Assembly (NCBI RefSeq): GCF_003261055.1
Contig: NZ_CP030073.1
Location: forward strand, 7,874,001-7,938,000
Reading direction: 5' to 3'
Length of the DNA stretch: 64,000 nt
Source: Streptomyces cadmiisoli
GTDB lineage: Bacteria > Actinomycetota > Actinomycetes > Streptomycetales > Streptomycetaceae
The position numbers and the translations under genes were made by a program. A model generated the notes under the pieces. That model saw only the letters and a list, made by a program, of their open reading frames with translations. It did not search any database and had not been told where the DNA came from. Positions 48,222 to 57,232 of the stretch are shown here, in pieces. Each line of letters begins with the position of its first letter. Position 1 is the first letter of the stretch.

Positions 48222-48245
48222 CCGGTCACTTTGCCGGTCACTTTG
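48222..48245. repeat. 12-bp tandem repeat in divergent promoter region
   Basis: CCGGTCACTTTG is repeated directly at 48222-48233 and 48234-48245, with a third partial CCGG after it. It lies in the 295-bp gap between the divergent phosphatase and epoxide-hydrolase genes. A regulator-binding tandem site is possible. Confidence 0.6.
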
Positions 48246-48372
48246 CCGGAACGGCAACGGACTTCGCCCCGTCCCGTCCTCGGCCCGGATGATCGGTGGG
48301 TACCGGCCGACCGCAAGGCGCCGGTCGCGCCCGCTTTCACCGCCGCAAGAGCCACCGCTCGGGGAGTGACCC

Positions 48373-49356
48373 ATGACGAACCCGCCCGCCGACACCCTCG
48401 TCCACCGCTCGGTGCCCGCACCCGCCGGCCGGATCCACCTGGTCGAGCAGGGCAGCGGGCCGCTGGTGCTGCTCGTCCACGGCTTCCCCGAGGGCTGGTA
48501 CTCCTGGCGCCACCAACTGCCCGCCCTGGCCGCGGCGGGCTTCCGCGCCGTGGCGGTCGACGTGCGCGGCTACGGCCGGTCCTCCCGGCCGGAGGCCGTC
48601 GACGCCTACCGGATGGTGGAGCTGGTCGAGGACGCCGTCGCCGTGGTCGCGGCCCTCGGTGAGCGGTCCGCGTCCATCGTCGGACACGACTGGGGCGCGA
48701 GCATCGCCGCCACGTCCGCGCTGCTGCGCCCCGACGTCTTCCACGCCGTGGCCCTGCTCGGCGTGCCCTACAGCCCGCCCGGCGGGCCCCGCCCGAGCGA
48801 CGTCTTCGCCGCGATGGGCGGGCAGGAGGAGTTCTACGTGTCGTACTTCCAGCAGCCGGGCCGGGCCGAGGCGGAGATCGAGCCCGACGTGCGCGGCTGG
48901 TTGGCGGGCTTCCACGCCGCCCTGTCCGGCGACACCATGCCGGGCCCCGACGATCCCTCCCCGTACTTCGTCGGGCCCGGCGGCCGGCTGCGCGACCGGT
49001 TCCCGGCGGACCGGCTGCCCGCCTGGCTCGGCGAGCCGGAACTCGACCGTCTCGCCGGGGAGTTCGAGCGGACCGGTCTGAGCGGAGCGCTCAACCGGTA
49101 CCGCAACGTGGACCGGGACTGGGCGGACCTGGCCGGCCACCGTGGCGCGCCCCTCACCCAGCCGTCCCTGTTCATCGGCGGCGCCCTGGACGCCTCCGTG
49201 TCGTGGCTCGCCGACGCGATCGCGGCGTTCCCCGACACCCTGCCCGGTCTGGTCGCCTCGCATCTGCTCGACGACTGCGGCCACTGGGTCCAGCAGGAGC
49301 GTCCGGACCGGGTCAACCGGATCCTGGTGGACTGGCTGACCGGGCTCGCCCGCTGA
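48373..49356 (+). CDS. Epoxide-hydrolase-like alpha/beta hydrolase
   Basis: A 327-residue hydrolase: oxyanion loop HGFPEGWYSWRHQ, nucleophile D106 (GHDWGAS) and catalytic His in DDCGHWVQQE. The Asp nucleophile and the two-Tyr-like cap sequence agree with soluble epoxide hydrolases, which open epoxides to diols. Haloalkane dehalogenase is a less likely alternative because the halide-binding Trp pair is not apparent. The ATG follows GGGGAGTGACCC. It is convergent with the lipoprotein gene (11-bp gap). The substrate is unknown. Confidence 0.88.
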   Translation: MTNPPADTLVHRSVPAPAGRIHLVEQGSGPLVLLVHGFPEGWYSWRHQLPALAAAGFRAVAVDVRGYGRSSRPEAVDAYRMVELVEDAVAVVAALGERSASIVGHDWGASIAATSALLRPDVFHAVALLGVPYSPPGGPRPSDVFAAMGGQEEFYVSYFQQPGRAEAEIEPDVRGWLAGFHAALSGDTMPGPDDPSPYFVGPGGRLRDRFPADRLPAWLGEPELDRLAGEFERTGLSGALNRYRNVDRDWADLAGHRGAPLTQPSLFIGGALDASVSWLADAIAAFPDTLPGLVASHLLDDCGHWVQQERPDRVNRILVDWLTGLAR

Positions 49357-49367
49357 CCCGCCCCGGC

Positions 49368-50054
49368 TCAGCTGCCGCGCAGCGTCCTCTTGGCGAGTTC
49401 GTACGCCGGGAGCATCGCCTCGTGCTCCGCGGTGTCCATCCCGCCGAGGTGCACGACGACCGGGCCGCGCGCGGTGACGACCGCGAAGGCGCGCTCCGCC
49501 TTCGGCTCCTCCAGCAGTTCGCTGGTGTACAGGTACTCCACCTCGGCGCCGGTGAGGCCGCCCGCCTCGAAGGTGCCGTAACGCTCCTTGCTCGCCTCGA
49601 CCTCGGCCTCGACGAAGCCCTTCAGGACGGTGCGTGCGTCGTCCTCGCCCGGATCGGCGGTGAAGACGCGGAGGAAGCCGATGTGCCCGGCGGGCTTGGC
49701 GTCCACCTCGCAGGCGGCGGTGACCGGGCCCTGGCGGAGGAGGGCGTCGGCCACTTCCTCGGCCAGCTCGCCGTCCGCCTCGCCCGAAGCGCCCTCCACG
49801 GCCTCGGCCGTCCACTTCTCGGCGATGTCGAACGTCACCGGCAGCTCACAGGCCGATCCCGTGGCTCCGATGGTGCCGCCGCTCCTGGCGGTGCCACCGC
49901 CGTCGGCCGCGCCCGCGTCCTTCGACGCCGACGCCGACGGGTCGGCGGACGCTCCGGCATCCTCCTGCGCCCCGTCCGCGCACCCCGTCAGCAGACCCGC
50001 CGCCACGGCCGCGGTGATCAGTCCCCGCCGCGCTTTCCCCACCCCGACCTGCAC
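49368..50054 (-). CDS. Putative lipoprotein
   Basis: A 228-residue exported protein. A twin-Arg-free signal peptide ends in the lipobox LLTGC (Cys at ~residue 25), so it is lipid-anchored outside the membrane. A low-complexity Ala/Ser/Gly/Asp linker (~26-65) precedes a globular domain with VTFDIAEKWTAEAV and TGAEVEYLYTSELLEE, a composition seen in Streptomyces lipoproteins of unknown role. It contains two Cys in the mature domain. No partner is evident. Confidence 0.78.
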   Translation of the reverse strand: MQVGVGKARRGLITAAVAAGLLTGCADGAQEDAGASADPSASASKDAGAADGGGTARSGGTIGATGSACELPVTFDIAEKWTAEAVEGASGEADGELAEEVADALLRQGPVTAACEVDAKPAGHIGFLRVFTADPGEDDARTVLKGFVEAEVEASKERYGTFEAGGLTGAEVEYLYTSELLEEPKAERAFAVVTARGPVVVHLGGMDTAEHEAMLPAYELAKRTLRGS

Positions 50055-50186
50055 CGCACTGTCTCCTCTCGGTTGAGCCGGGTCACTGTATCCGAGGCGT
50101 CGGCAGGGCGACGGACGCAGGCCGGGGCGGCGCAGCGGGCCGGTCGACGGGCCGTGAGCGAGGCGTCCGCGCGCACGGCGGACACC

Positions 50187-50208
50187 GTGACCGGGAGCCT
50201 CCGGTCAC
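50187..50208 (-). terminator. Hairpin at the stop of the fructosamine-kinase-like gene
   Basis: GTGACCGG (50187-50194) pairs with CCGGTCAC (50201-50208) around a 6-nt loop, overlapping the minus-strand stop codon at 50205-50207. It is an 8-bp perfect stem in the gap to the lipoprotein gene. Confidence 0.55.
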
Positions 50209-51086
50209 AGGGCGAGAGTCCGGCGCGCCGCCACCACGGCCTGCGTCGCGTAGGAACGTCCGAACAGCACGGTGTGGACGAGCAGCGGGAAGAGCTGGTG
50301 CAGCGGGATGCGGTCCCGCCGGCCGGCAGGGAGCGGAGCCGCCTCGGCATAGCCGTCGAGCACCTCGTCCAGGCGGGGGCAGCCGAAGAGGTGCAGCATG
50401 GCGAGGTCGGTCTCCCGGTGGCCACCGTGCGCGGCGGGGTCGATGAGCCGGACCCGTCCGTCCGCGCCCCACAGCACATTGCCGTTCCACAGGTCGCCGT
50501 GCAGCCGGGCGGGCGGTTCGGCGGGGCCCGCCAGTTCGGGCAGCCGCTCGCAGACCCGCTCGATCGCGGCCGACTCCGCCGGCCGCAGCGTGCCGTCGTC
50601 CACGGCACGGCGCAGGTAGGGCAGTACGCGGTGCTCGGCGTACCAGGACGGCCAGTCGTCGCCGGGGACGTTGCGCATGGGGGCGAGCCCGATGGACGCG
50701 TCCGCCGGGCCGCCGGGCGGCGGCGACCCGAACGCGCTCGCCCCGGCGGCGTGCAGCGCGGCCAGTTCCCGCCCGAAGCGCAGCGCGGCCGGCCCGTCGG
50801 CTCGCCCGGCCGGAACACGGTCGGTCACGAGCCACCGTCCGTCGTGTCCGCGCACGGCCGGCACACCGACCGCTTCGGCCTGACCGAGCCAGCGCAGCCC
50901 GGCCGCCTCGGCGGCGATCCCGCCCGGCGCGTCCTGGCGCTTGACCATCACCACCTGCCCGCCGTCCAGGGTGACTTCGGCCAGCGTCGCGGACAACGGA
51001 CGGACCTCCGTCACCGCACGCCCGGTCATCCGGGCCGCCACGGCGTCCGGCCCTTCCTGTCCGGCGCGGGCGGTGCGAGCGGTCAT
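50205..51086 (-). CDS. Fructosamine kinase family protein
   Basis: A 293-residue APH-fold kinase. The catalytic loop is LHGDLWNGNVLW and the metal-binding motif LIDPAAHGGHRETDLAM, the signature of the fructosamine-3-kinase/ketosamine-kinase group, which phosphorylates glycated amines so that they decompose. VVMVKRQ supplies the ATP-binding Lys. Bacterial members may act on glycated proteins or metabolites or on other small molecules. It is divergent from the methyltransferase gene with a 255-bp gap. Confidence 0.85.
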   Translation of the reverse strand: MTARTARAGQEGPDAVAARMTGRAVTEVRPLSATLAEVTLDGGQVVMVKRQDAPGGIAAEAAGLRWLGQAEAVGVPAVRGHDGRWLVTDRVPAGRADGPAALRFGRELAALHAAGASAFGSPPPGGPADASIGLAPMRNVPGDDWPSWYAEHRVLPYLRRAVDDGTLRPAESAAIERVCERLPELAGPAEPPARLHGDLWNGNVLWGADGRVRLIDPAAHGGHRETDLAMLHLFGCPRLDEVLDGYAEAAPLPAGRRDRIPLHQLFPLLVHTVLFGRSYATQAVVAARRTLAL

Positions 51087-51341
51087 ACGGCGTCCTTCTC
51101 ACGGTCGGTCCGGGGCGAGCGAAGGAGCCGGAGCGGTACCCCGCGGTTCCCCGGGAGCGGATCCGCGCGGTCCGGCGGAGCCGTACGCCCCCACCAAGGT
51201 ACGACGCGCACCCGGTTTGCGGGACCGGCAAAGTTGTTTGTCGCCGGGGGCGGTCCGGCTCCAAGCTCGGTCGTGCGCGCCGAACCGTCGCACGGTCGCG
51301 CGCCGAGCCGACGACCGACACCGACGACCGCAGGAGTCACC

Positions 51342-51977
51342 ATGGCCGAAGTCCCCACGCCCACCCGGCCCGCAGAGTTCTGGGAGGCCCGCTACCGGGA
51401 CACCGGGCGGGTCTGGAGCGGCCGCCCCAACCGACTGCTCGTGGACGAGGCCACGGACCTGGCGCCGGGCAGCGCGCTCGACCTCGGATGCGGCGAGGGC
51501 GGGGACGTCGTGTGGCTGGCGTCCCGCGGCTGGCGGGTCACCGGAGTCGACATCTCGGCCACCGCCCTGGAACGCGCGGCGCGGCACGCCGCCGAGGCCG
51601 GTGTGGGCGAGCGCACCGCGTGGGAACGCCACGAGCTCGGCGAGACCTTCCCGGACGGCTCGTTCGACCTGGTGAACGTCCAGTACCTGCAGTCCCCGGT
51701 CGGCCTGGACCAGCGGTGGATCCTGCGGCGCGCCGCCGAAGCCGTCGCCGAGCGCGGCACACTCCTGATCGTCCTGCACGGGGACTGGCCGTCCTGGCAG
51801 GGCGAACCGCCCTTCGACGCCGCCTTCCCCACCCTCGACGGCCTGCTCGCGGAACTGTCGCTGCCCGAAGCGGAGTGGACCGTCGAGTCGGCGCGGACGG
51901 CGCGTCGCGCGTGTGCGTCCCCGGACGGGGTCGAAGGACACCGGAACGACCACGTGTGGCGCCTGCGACGCCACTGA
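51342..51977 (+). CDS. Class I SAM-dependent methyltransferase
   Basis: A 211-residue methyltransferase with FWEARYRDTGRVWSGRPN, the SAM-binding motif ALDLGCGEGGD (about residues 45-55) and VTGVDIS. It resembles small thiopurine/tellurite-resistance-type enzymes (TehB/TPMT-like) in layout; the acceptor is unknown. The ATG at 51342 is preceded by CAGGAG. A C-terminal EGHRNDHVWRLRR block is common to this clade. It is monocistronic, between a divergent kinase and a convergent aldo-keto reductase. Confidence 0.85.
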   Translation: MAEVPTPTRPAEFWEARYRDTGRVWSGRPNRLLVDEATDLAPGSALDLGCGEGGDVVWLASRGWRVTGVDISATALERAARHAAEAGVGERTAWERHELGETFPDGSFDLVNVQYLQSPVGLDQRWILRRAAEAVAERGTLLIVLHGDWPSWQGEPPFDAAFPTLDGLLAELSLPEAEWTVESARTARRACASPDGVEGHRNDHVWRLRRH

Positions 51978-52092
51978 CTTCGCCCGCCACCCGACGAGAG
52001 CGGCGCGCCGACTCGCCCGCAGGGCATGGCGGTCGCCCTCGTCCGGGCCACCGGTCCGGCTGACCGCCGGCCGCAGCGGGGGAGTTCCGGCC

Positions 52093-53088
52093 CTACTCCT
52101 CCGGCGTCGGCGCCTGTTCCGGGAGCAGGCCGGCCGCCTTGACGGCACGCCAGAACCGGGCCGGAACGGGGTGGTTGAAGACGTCCACGCTGCCGGTGAC
52201 CTCCTGCGCGGAACGGGCGCCGACGACGACGCTGGTGACGGCGGGATGTCCGAGCGGGAACTGCACCGCCGCGGCGAGCATCGGCACGTCGAAGGCGTCG
52301 CACACCTCCCGCCACGCCCGCAACCGCCACTGGAGCCGTCGCGGAACGGCGCCGTACCCGTGCGGCGCGCCCGGACGGGGGTCGGCGAGCAGCCCGCTCT
52401 GGTACACACCCGCCGCCATGACCGCCACGCCCCGCTCGGCGCACAGCGGCAGCAGCTCGGCCAGGCCGGACTGGTCGAGCAGGTTGTAGCGGCCGGCCAG
52501 CAGCACGCAGTCGGGTCCGGGCGGAGCGGCCTCGCGCAGGAAGCGGGCGGCCACGGAGGCGTGGTTGACGCCGATCGACACGGCCCCGACGGTGCCCGCG
52601 TCCCGCAGGTCCGCCAGGGCCCGGTAGGCCTCGCGCACGGCGGTCGGGAAGTCCTGCTCGGGGTCGTGGACGTGGAGCACGTCGATCCGGTCGAGCCGCA
52701 GCCGTGCCAGGCTCTCCTCGACGCAGCGCAGCACCCCGGCGTACGAGTAGTCCAGCCGGGGTCCCAGTCCGGCCGGCGGGTCCGCCCAGATCGGCTGGGT
52801 GTCGGGGCCTCCCGGCTCGATGAGCCTGCCCACCTTCGTGCACAGCACGTACGCCGCGCGCGGCCGGTTCGCCAGCGCCGCTCCGGCGCGGACCTCCGAG
52901 CGCCCGTACCCGTACACCGGCGCCGTGTCGAACAGCCGTACCCCCGCGTCCCAGGCCGCGTCGATCACCGTGGCCGCCTCGTCGTCCGACACCGGCGCGA
53001 AGAGGCCGCCCACCGAGGCCAGGCCCAGCCCCAGTCGGCTGACCCGGAGCCGGGTACGGCCCAGCGTCACCAGCTCATCCGCCCGCAC
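52093..53088 (-). CDS. Aldo/keto reductase
   Basis: A 331-residue NAD(P)-dependent oxidoreductase of the AKR superfamily. The tetrad is visible as Asp in LFDTAPVYGYGRSE, Tyr in the same motif, Lys in VLCTKVGR and His in VLHVHD. The sequence agrees best with the D-threo-aldose/L-fucose/pyridoxal dehydrogenase branch. The GTG at 53088 is used; its first codons overlap the end of a hydrolase relic upstream on the same strand. The substrate is not evident. Confidence 0.87.
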   Translation of the reverse strand: MRADELVTLGRTRLRVSRLGLGLASVGGLFAPVSDDEAATVIDAAWDAGVRLFDTAPVYGYGRSEVRAGAALANRPRAAYVLCTKVGRLIEPGGPDTQPIWADPPAGLGPRLDYSYAGVLRCVEESLARLRLDRIDVLHVHDPEQDFPTAVREAYRALADLRDAGTVGAVSIGVNHASVAARFLREAAPPGPDCVLLAGRYNLLDQSGLAELLPLCAERGVAVMAAGVYQSGLLADPRPGAPHGYGAVPRRLQWRLRAWREVCDAFDVPMLAAAVQFPLGHPAVTSVVVGARSAQEVTGSVDVFNHPVPARFWRAVKAAGLLPEQAPTPEE

Positions 53089-53293
53089 GGCCGCTCACCC
53101 CCAGGAGGTCCGCCCCGGTGCCCGCGAACGGCGCGGCGTCGCCGGGCCGCGGGGGACGGCACAGCGCGTCGCCCGGCTCCCCGAGGCAGGCGGAGGTCCG
53201 CGCCGGACCGCCGGGCGGACGGAGCAGGGGTGGGCCCTCTCCGGCGGCGTGCTGGGCGAGCCGGGTTCCGTCGTGCGCGGGAAAGACGGGCAT
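53075..53293 (-). pseudogene. N-terminal stub of an alpha/beta hydrolase
   Basis: A 72-residue frame opens with MPVFPAHDGTRLAQHAAGEG and PPLLRPPGGPARTSACLG, which reads like the N-terminus of proline-iminopeptidase-type hydrolases (DGTxLAYxxxGEGxPLLxxPGGP). After ~45 residues the similarity ends; a possible later block (RPGDAAPFAG) hints at an internal deletion. The nucleophile elbow and the rest of the enzyme are missing. The stub's stop overlaps the start of the aldo/keto reductase gene by 14 nt. Recognition rests on pattern memory. Confidence 0.45.
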
Positions 53294-53430
53294 GGTCGCG
53301 ACCCTGTCACCGGCTTCCGGCGGCGGCAACCCGCTTTTCCCGGGTGCGGGCCTTCGCGTTTGAGCTGCGCGTTCCTGGCCACACGGTGCGAAGACATCGA
53401 AGGACGAACCAGGACATGAGGTGAACGACC

Positions 53431-53604
53431 GTGGCGCGAGAGCAGAAGGCCAAGGCCAAGGTGGAACAGGCCAAGGGAAAGGCCAAGGAGGCGGCCGGCC
53501 GCACGGTGGGCAACGAGCGCCTGACGGCCGAGGGCAGGGCGGAGCAGATGAAGGGCGATGCTCGTCAGGCCAAGGAGAAGACCAAAGATGTGTTCAAGGA
53601 CTGA
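53431..53604 (+). CDS. CsbD-family stress protein
   Basis: A 57-residue, highly charged protein (VAREQKAKAKVEQAKGKAKE, then AAGRTVGNERLTAEGRAEQM) matching the CsbD family: Lys/Ala/Glu repeats, the GNERLTAEG core and a GDARQAKEKTKD tail. In Bacillus, csbD is under SigB control, which fits the sigma regulators of this window; no clear SigB promoter is visible directly upstream here. The GTG at 53431 follows GAGGTGAACGACC. Its role in the stress response is unknown. A strong terminator follows. Confidence 0.88.
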   Translation: MAREQKAKAKVEQAKGKAKEAAGRTVGNERLTAEGRAEQMKGDARQAKEKTKDVFKD

Positions 53605-53632
53605 GTCCCGCACCGGCCGGTGACCGGCCCTC

Positions 53633-53677
53633 GGCGGGTTCCCCCGTGCGACCGCACGGGGGAACCCGCCGTTCTTT
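53633..53677. terminator. Strong terminator after csbD
   Basis: A perfect 17-bp stem (53633-53649 with 53654-53670) with a 4-nt loop, followed by GTTCTTT on the plus strand. It ends csbD and lies before the convergent permease gene stop (53729), so it can serve both directions. Confidence 0.85.
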
Positions 53678-53728
53678 CCAGCGACGGCGACGGTGTCGGC
53701 GCCGAGGCCCTGACGCCGGCCGGTTCGG

Positions 53729-55285
53729 TCAGTCCTGCGCGATGAGCGCGGGCGTGGACTTCGTCAGCACCTCGCCGCGGAAGAAGGCCGGACTGCGCCA
53801 CCGCATCGCGGCCATGACGACCAGCCCCAGCGCCAGCAGCCCGACGCCGATGACGAACACCGACCCCACCCCGAACACGGACGATCCGCTGCCGTAGGCC
53901 GGGTCCCACATGTCGATCAGTGTCTTGGTGAACACGGCGGCCAGCAGCAGTCCGCCGACCACCGGGAACAGGCCCTTGAACAGCAGGTCCCGCCCGGATC
54001 GCAGCAGGTCCGCCCGGAAGTACCAGGCGCAGGCGAAGGCCGTCAGGGCGTAGTAGAAGCAGATCATCAGGCCGAGTGCGTAGATCGTGTCGACCAGGAC
54101 GTGCTCACTGACCAGGGTCATCACGGTGTAGAACACCGCCGTCGCGACGCCCGCGGTGACGGTGGCGCGCCCGGGGGTGCGAAAGCGCGGATGGACCCGC
54201 GCGTACGACGCGGGCAGCGCCTCGTACGCCGACATGGCCAGGACCGTGCGGGCCACCGGGATGAACGTGGTCTGGAGGCTGGCCGCGGCGGAGGCGAGGA
54301 CCGCCAGGAAGAGCAGGATGCCGAGCGCCGGGCCCATCACCGGACCGGCCAGCGCGGCGAAGACGTTGTCGGAGGTCTCGGGGTTGGCGAGGCCGAGACC
54401 CTGATCGCCCGCGCCGACCACCATCTGGGCCGCCACTCCGGTGGCGAGGTACGAACCGACCAGCACCACCATGGCGACCAGTGCCGCCCGGCCGGGGGTG
54501 CGGCTGCTGCCGCTGGTCTCCTCGTTGGCGGTGAGACAGGCGTCCCACCCCCAGTACATGAAGATCGACAGTGACAGTCCGGCCGTGAACGCGGCGAACG
54601 ACTGGACGGCGAACGGGTTCAGCCACGACCAGGAGAACTCCGCCGAGGTCGGGAACTGCGCGCTCCCGGCCTTGGTGAAGGCCATGGCGACGAAGACGCC
54701 GAGGACCACCAGCTGGAGCGCCACCAGCGCGTACTGCAGGCCTTTCGTCGCGGTCATGCCGCGGTAGCTGATCACCGTCGCGATCGCGATCAGGGCGAGG
54801 CAGGTGAGGATGTGCACGGCTTTGTCGTCGTCCAGCGCGGCCACCGCGTCGCTGCCCGTGATCTCCCCGGCGAGAAGCCAGAAGTAGGAGGTCGCCACGC
54901 CCGCCAGGTTCGACAGCACGATGATCGTCGCGATCACCAGTCCCCAGCCGCACATCCAGCCCACCTTGGGCCCGAAGGCCTTCACCGTCCAGGTGAACGA
55001 GGTGCCGCAGTCCGGCATCGCCTTGTTCAGCTCGCGGTAGGCGAAGGCGACGAGCAGCATCGGCAGGAAGCCCGCGAGGAACACCGCGGGCATCTGCACG
55101 CCCACTTCTCCCGCGGTCGAACCCAGCGTCGAGGTGAGGCAGTAGACGGGCGCCACGGTGGAGACACCGATGACGGCGCTGCCCAGCAGTCCGACGGAGT
55201 TCCCGCTCAGGCCCTTGGCGCGCATGCCCCCGGCGGGGGTGGCACCGGTGTCTTCGGCCTCAGGCCGTGCGTCCAGCTGAGTCAT
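53729..55285 (-). CDS. APC-superfamily amino-acid/polyamine permease
   Basis: A 518-residue membrane transporter with about 12 helices. The LSGNSVGLLGSAVIGVSTVAPVY start of TM1, the FAYRELNKAMPDCGTSFTWTVKAFGP stretch and a GWDACLTANEET region match the amino acid-polyamine-organocation family. A hydrophilic N-terminus of ~35 residues precedes TM1. The substrate (amino acid, polyamine or similar) is unclear. The ATG at 55285 is used; the 327-bp gap upstream holds its promoter. Confidence 0.88.
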   Translation of the reverse strand: MTQLDARPEAEDTGATPAGGMRAKGLSGNSVGLLGSAVIGVSTVAPVYCLTSTLGSTAGEVGVQMPAVFLAGFLPMLLVAFAYRELNKAMPDCGTSFTWTVKAFGPKVGWMCGWGLVIATIIVLSNLAGVATSYFWLLAGEITGSDAVAALDDDKAVHILTCLALIAIATVISYRGMTATKGLQYALVALQLVVLGVFVAMAFTKAGSAQFPTSAEFSWSWLNPFAVQSFAAFTAGLSLSIFMYWGWDACLTANEETSGSSRTPGRAALVAMVVLVGSYLATGVAAQMVVGAGDQGLGLANPETSDNVFAALAGPVMGPALGILLFLAVLASAAASLQTTFIPVARTVLAMSAYEALPASYARVHPRFRTPGRATVTAGVATAVFYTVMTLVSEHVLVDTIYALGLMICFYYALTAFACAWYFRADLLRSGRDLLFKGLFPVVGGLLLAAVFTKTLIDMWDPAYGSGSSVFGVGSVFVIGVGLLALGLVVMAAMRWRSPAFFRGEVLTKSTPALIAQD

Positions 55286-55612
55286 GAACAGGACGTTAAA
55301 TCCTGCGGTTTCCGTGGTGACTTCACACGACTTTCCATGCGGCCACGGCCCGATACTCGCCTGTTCGATGGTGGATCAACTAAGCGTCCTGTGATTCCAA
55401 GGTCCATCATCGGGGCTGAGTGACGCATCCAAAGCAGGTCGTGCGGTGTTCGATATTCGGTAATCGCAGCGAGGGCCGATGCCGCGCACGTGAACCGTTC
55501 CATGTGATCTGCGCCACGGCGGCGCGCGCGAAGCCCGCCGGACCGGAGCAGCGACGGCACCGGACGCGACGTGGAGCCGCGTCCGGCGCCGGGGACTTCC
55601 GCCGGGGAGCGG
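55286..55612. other. Intergenic region upstream of the permease gene
   Basis: No gene is supported in these 327 bp. The 55290-55480 half is AT-richer than its surroundings. On the minus strand TTGATC...TATCGG with an 18-nt spacer (55343-55379 region) is a possible promoter for the permease. A dyad CGAT-tattcggt-ATCG-like motif lies near 55450-55470. The 55550-55612 part is the tail of the protease message. Confidence 0.4.
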
Positions 55613-56986
55613 TCAGAGGCGCTGCCACAGCGCCGGGGTGGCCGAAGGCCGCCAGGAGCCCTGAGCCTGGTGGGCCTGGAGGCACTGGTAGCGGACCCCG
55701 CCCTGGCTCACCGTGGCGCCCACGCCGTAGACGCGGCCGGAGGCCCAGGCGTCGGCCCCGCTGTCCTGCGGGTCCGGGGTCCCGGCCGCACCCGCGGCCG
55801 TCTTGAGGGTCAGGCCGAAGTCTTCGAGCACCGCGTTGATCGGCTGGTAGTACGTCGTGCCACCGGTCCGGCAGTCGCCCGAACCGCCGGAGGTGAGTCC
55901 CTGTGCCTGGGCGCCGGCGAGGAACGGGCCGCCGGAGTCACCCGGCTCGGCGCACACCGTCGTCCGGGTGAGGCCGCTCACCACGCCCTGCGGGTAGCTG
56001 ACACTCGTGCCGTACTGCTGGATGGTGCCGCAGTGCCAGCCGGTGGTGGAGCCGGAGCGGCACACCGACGCGCCGACCAGCGCCTCGACCGATCCGGCGA
56101 TCTGCACCCGCTGGGCCGACTGGCCCTTGACGTCGGCCGTCGCGGTCCAGTCCCCGTTCACCGCCACCCAGGCCATGTCCTTGCCGGGGAAGGTGGAAGC
56201 CCGGAAGGTGCCCTGGGCGCTCTGGTCGTGGCCGGTGGTGGTGTGGCCCGCGGCACCGCAGTGACCGGCGGTGGCGAAGCCGTCGACCGCGGCCCTGGTG
56301 ACGGAGAAACCGACCGAGCAGCGCGCCGAACCGTTGATGTAGTAGGGATCGCCGCCGACGATGTCCTTCAGCAGGCGCGGCCGGTCCGCGGAGACCTGTA
56401 CGGCCACACCGTCGTTCGTGGCGCCCGCCGCCTTCACGAACGCCGTCGCGTGCGCCCGGCTGCGGGCCTCGACCACGACCCGGTTCCTCGGGACGTCGAC
56501 GTACCAGACCGGCGCGTCGGTGGTCGCGGCGCGCCGCGCCGCCGCGTCCAGTTTGTCCCGGACGCCCGTGAGTCCCGCCAGGGACTTCTTGACCACGGCG
56601 GCCTTCGCGCCCTGGCCCTGGATGGCGGGCAGGTCCGCACGGTCGGTGGTCGCCACGGTCAGGTCCTGCGACGTCGGACCGGTCACCCAGGCCCCGCCGA
56701 ACCGCTTGCCGAGCGCGTTGCGCAGGCGCCCGGCGCGGGTCCCGGCCTCGGCCTCGTTCACCAGACGCTGCGCCGCCTGGGCGGGGGTCAGGCCGAGGTC
56801 GCGTTCCAGCGCGCGCAGTACCTCGGCCGACGGCCTGTTGGCCCCCAGCGTCTGGGCCGCGGTGGGGCCGGGCCCGCCCGCGGGCGGCGGCTCGGCCCCC
56901 GCCACCGAGCAGACTGCGCTCAGAAGCAGGGTGCCGAAGGCGATCAGGCCCGCGCGGCGTGCGGCCGGGACTCGTCTGTGGACCAT
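55613..56986 (-). CDS. Secreted S1 serine protease with chitin-binding domain
   Basis: A 457-residue extracellular protease of the alpha-lytic/streptogrisin group. A signal peptide (to about residue 31) and a long alpha-lytic-type pro-region (~32-200) precede the chymotrypsin-like domain with H242 (TAGHCG), D270 (GKDMAWVAV) and S351 (GDSGGP). A C-terminal CBM5/12-type chitin-binding module (~411-457; WASGRVYGVGATVSQGGVRYQC) follows, as in streptogrisin C. The enzyme should anchor to chitin while it degrades protein. The ATG at 56986 follows GGAAGGAA. Confidence 0.92.
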   Translation of the reverse strand: MVHRRVPAARRAGLIAFGTLLLSAVCSVAGAEPPPAGGPGPTAAQTLGANRPSAEVLRALERDLGLTPAQAAQRLVNEAEAGTRAGRLRNALGKRFGGAWVTGPTSQDLTVATTDRADLPAIQGQGAKAAVVKKSLAGLTGVRDKLDAAARRAATTDAPVWYVDVPRNRVVVEARSRAHATAFVKAAGATNDGVAVQVSADRPRLLKDIVGGDPYYINGSARCSVGFSVTRAAVDGFATAGHCGAAGHTTTGHDQSAQGTFRASTFPGKDMAWVAVNGDWTATADVKGQSAQRVQIAGSVEALVGASVCRSGSTTGWHCGTIQQYGTSVSYPQGVVSGLTRTTVCAEPGDSGGPFLAGAQAQGLTSGGSGDCRTGGTTYYQPINAVLEDFGLTLKTAAGAAGTPDPQDSGADAWASGRVYGVGATVSQGGVRYQCLQAHQAQGSWRPSATPALWQRL

Positions 56987-57207
56987 ACGAATGGATTCCT
57001 TCCAGTCCGATGGGCATGAAGCTGCCACGAGGCCAGGGCTTGCCTGGAAGGAAGGAAGCAATGTCACCGCACTGCCGCTTTCGCGCTTTGGAGACGCAAA
57101 GGGGCCGCCAAGTGCAGTAGGCGCCGGCGGGGCCCCGAGCCGGGCGGACCCGGTCCGGCGGCCGACCGCCGTCGAGCCGGCCGCCGCGACCGCCGGGCCG
57201 GGACCAG

Positions 57208-57225
57208 GGCCCCGGCCGCGGGGCC
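57208..57225 (-). terminator. Hairpin after secreted hydrolase gene
   Basis: GGCCCCG (57208-57214) pairs with CGGGGCC (57219-57225) around a 4-nt loop, 7 bp past the hydrolase stop on the minus strand. No T-run follows. Confidence 0.5.
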
Positions 57226-57232
57226 GTCGGTG

